The position numbers were made by a program, and so were the translations under genes. A stretch of DNA of 6,854 nucleotides from Emcibacteraceae bacterium (GTDB lineage: Bacteria; Pseudomonadota; Alphaproteobacteria; Sphingomonadales; Emcibacteraceae), in the NCBI GenBank assembly GCA_016763335.1, contig JAESUD010000226.1:1-6854 (forward strand). The letters are read 5' to 3'. This document shows, piece by piece, positions 6,355 through 6,854 of the stretch; the stretch's first letter is position 1, and each line of letters opens with the position of its first letter. The notes beneath the pieces were generated by a model that was not told the DNA's origin, made no database searches, and was given only the letters and a program-made list of their open reading frames with translations.

Positions 6355-6369
6355 TATTATTACTTTTCA

Positions 6370-6374
6370 AAGGA
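6370..6374 (+). promoter_or_regulatory. Ribosome binding site supporting a GTG start
   Basis: AAGGA lies six bases before GTG 6381 and 18 bases before the next in-frame ATG (6393). GTG is therefore the better start for the downstream PLP enzyme. Confidence 0.7.
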
Positions 6375-6380
6375 AACCAA

Positions 6381-6854
6381 GTGGCACTAGATATGAAATA
6401 TGTACGGGAACAATTTCCCGGTCTTAAGAATGATTGGATTTTTATGGATAATGCCGGCGGTTCGCAAATTTTAAAAGGCGCCGTTGATAAAATTAATGAA
6501 TATTATTTTCAAAATAACGTTCAGCATGGCGGCAGTTATGAAATTTCACAAAATGCCGTTAAAGCATACCAAAACGGACGAGATAATATCGCAACACTTT
6601 TCAACGCCGCACGCAGCGAAGAGATTGTTTTTGGCCCTTCATCAACCATTCTACTGCAATTTCTCACAAAATCTCTTGCCAGTCAGTTTAGGGCAGGTGA
6701 CGAAGTGATCGTCTCCATCACCGATCACGAATCAAATATCGGGCCTTGGGTCTGGCTTGAAGAAAAAGGTGTGGTGATTAAATTCTGGCCCATGAATAAA
6801 GAAACTTATGAACTTGAATTGGATGAGCTTGATAAGCTTATGACCGACAAAACA
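6381..6854 (+). CDS. Class V PLP-dependent enzyme, cysteine desulfurase-like (N-terminal part, cut by window edge)
   Basis: The first 158 codons of a plus-strand gene run off the right edge. The start is GTG 6381. The product opens with VREQFPGL, then FMDNAGGSQI (21-30), FGPSSTILLQF (84-94, phosphate-loop region) and VSITDHESNIGPW (111-123). H116 in TDHESN corresponds to the histidine that stacks on PLP in NifS/SufS-like enzymes. The PLP lysine and C-terminal half are not visible. The group is broad (cysteine desulfurase-like, isopenicillin-N-epimerase-like, C-S lyases), so activity is open. It follows the transporter ATPase by 26 bases with no terminator between, so it belongs to the operon and probably acts on the imported amino compound. 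It shares its domain layout with the gene at 1-331, but the two look only distantly related. Confidence 0.88.
   Translation, partial: MALDMKYVREQFPGLKNDWIFMDNAGGSQILKGAVDKINEYYFQNNVQHGGSYEISQNAVKAYQNGRDNIATLFNAARSEEIVFGPSSTILLQFLTKSLASQFRAGDEVIVSITDHESNIGPWVWLEEKGVVIKFWPMNKETYELELDELDKLMTDKT

Noticed and set aside
6484..6708. 74-codon plus-strand frame near the right end
   Set aside because: It is out of frame inside the second PLP enzyme gene, whose translation carries conserved class V motifs.

Overview
The window reads as chromosomal DNA of a moderately A+T-rich Gram-negative bacterium. An alphaproteobacterium, perhaps marine, is my impression from protein style and is not proven by the sequence. 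The Gram-negative call rests on a periplasmic-type solute-binding domain with an AXA signal-peptide cleavage site. Genes are densely packed and no stretch over 300 bases lacks a gene. The longest gaps are two divergent promoter regions, 332-498 and 2961-3152. I see no rRNA, tRNA, CRISPR array, insertion sequence or integrase.

Layout. (1) 1-331, minus: the N-terminal 110 codons of a class V PLP enzyme (cysteine-desulfurase-like), cut by the window edge. (2) 332-498: a divergent control region with ATTGAT repeats and a clear dyad. (3) 499-1326, plus: a class I SAM-dependent methyltransferase, ending at a hairpin terminator at 1366-1411. (4) Minus strand, transcribed leftward: an FCD-type GntR regulator (2247-2960) followed by an atypical short-chain dehydrogenase (1410-2189). 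(5) 2961-3152: a divergent control region with the palindrome TGGTATACCA lying on a plausible -10 element. (6) Plus strand, apparently one operon: a DapA-like class I aldolase/lyase (3153-4088), a fused amino-acid-binding protein plus permease (4151-5617), its ABC ATPase (5617-6354, start overlapping the previous stop), and the first 158 codons of a second class V PLP enzyme (6381 to the window end).

How the genes may work together (inference). The transporter has the residues that hold the alpha-amino and alpha-carboxyl groups of an amino acid. The PLP enzyme, the Schiff-base-forming DapA-like lyase and the dehydrogenase-like protein could then cleave, deaminate or interconvert the imported compound. 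The FCD regulator probably senses a carboxylate intermediate and controls both divergent arms. The methyltransferase and the first PLP enzyme form a second divergent pair next door. The substrate cannot be named from sequence. The oddest points are the loss of canonical active-site residues in both the DapA-like enzyme and the dehydrogenase, the pair of distantly related PLP enzymes bracketing the locus, and the weakly signalled start of the transporter gene.
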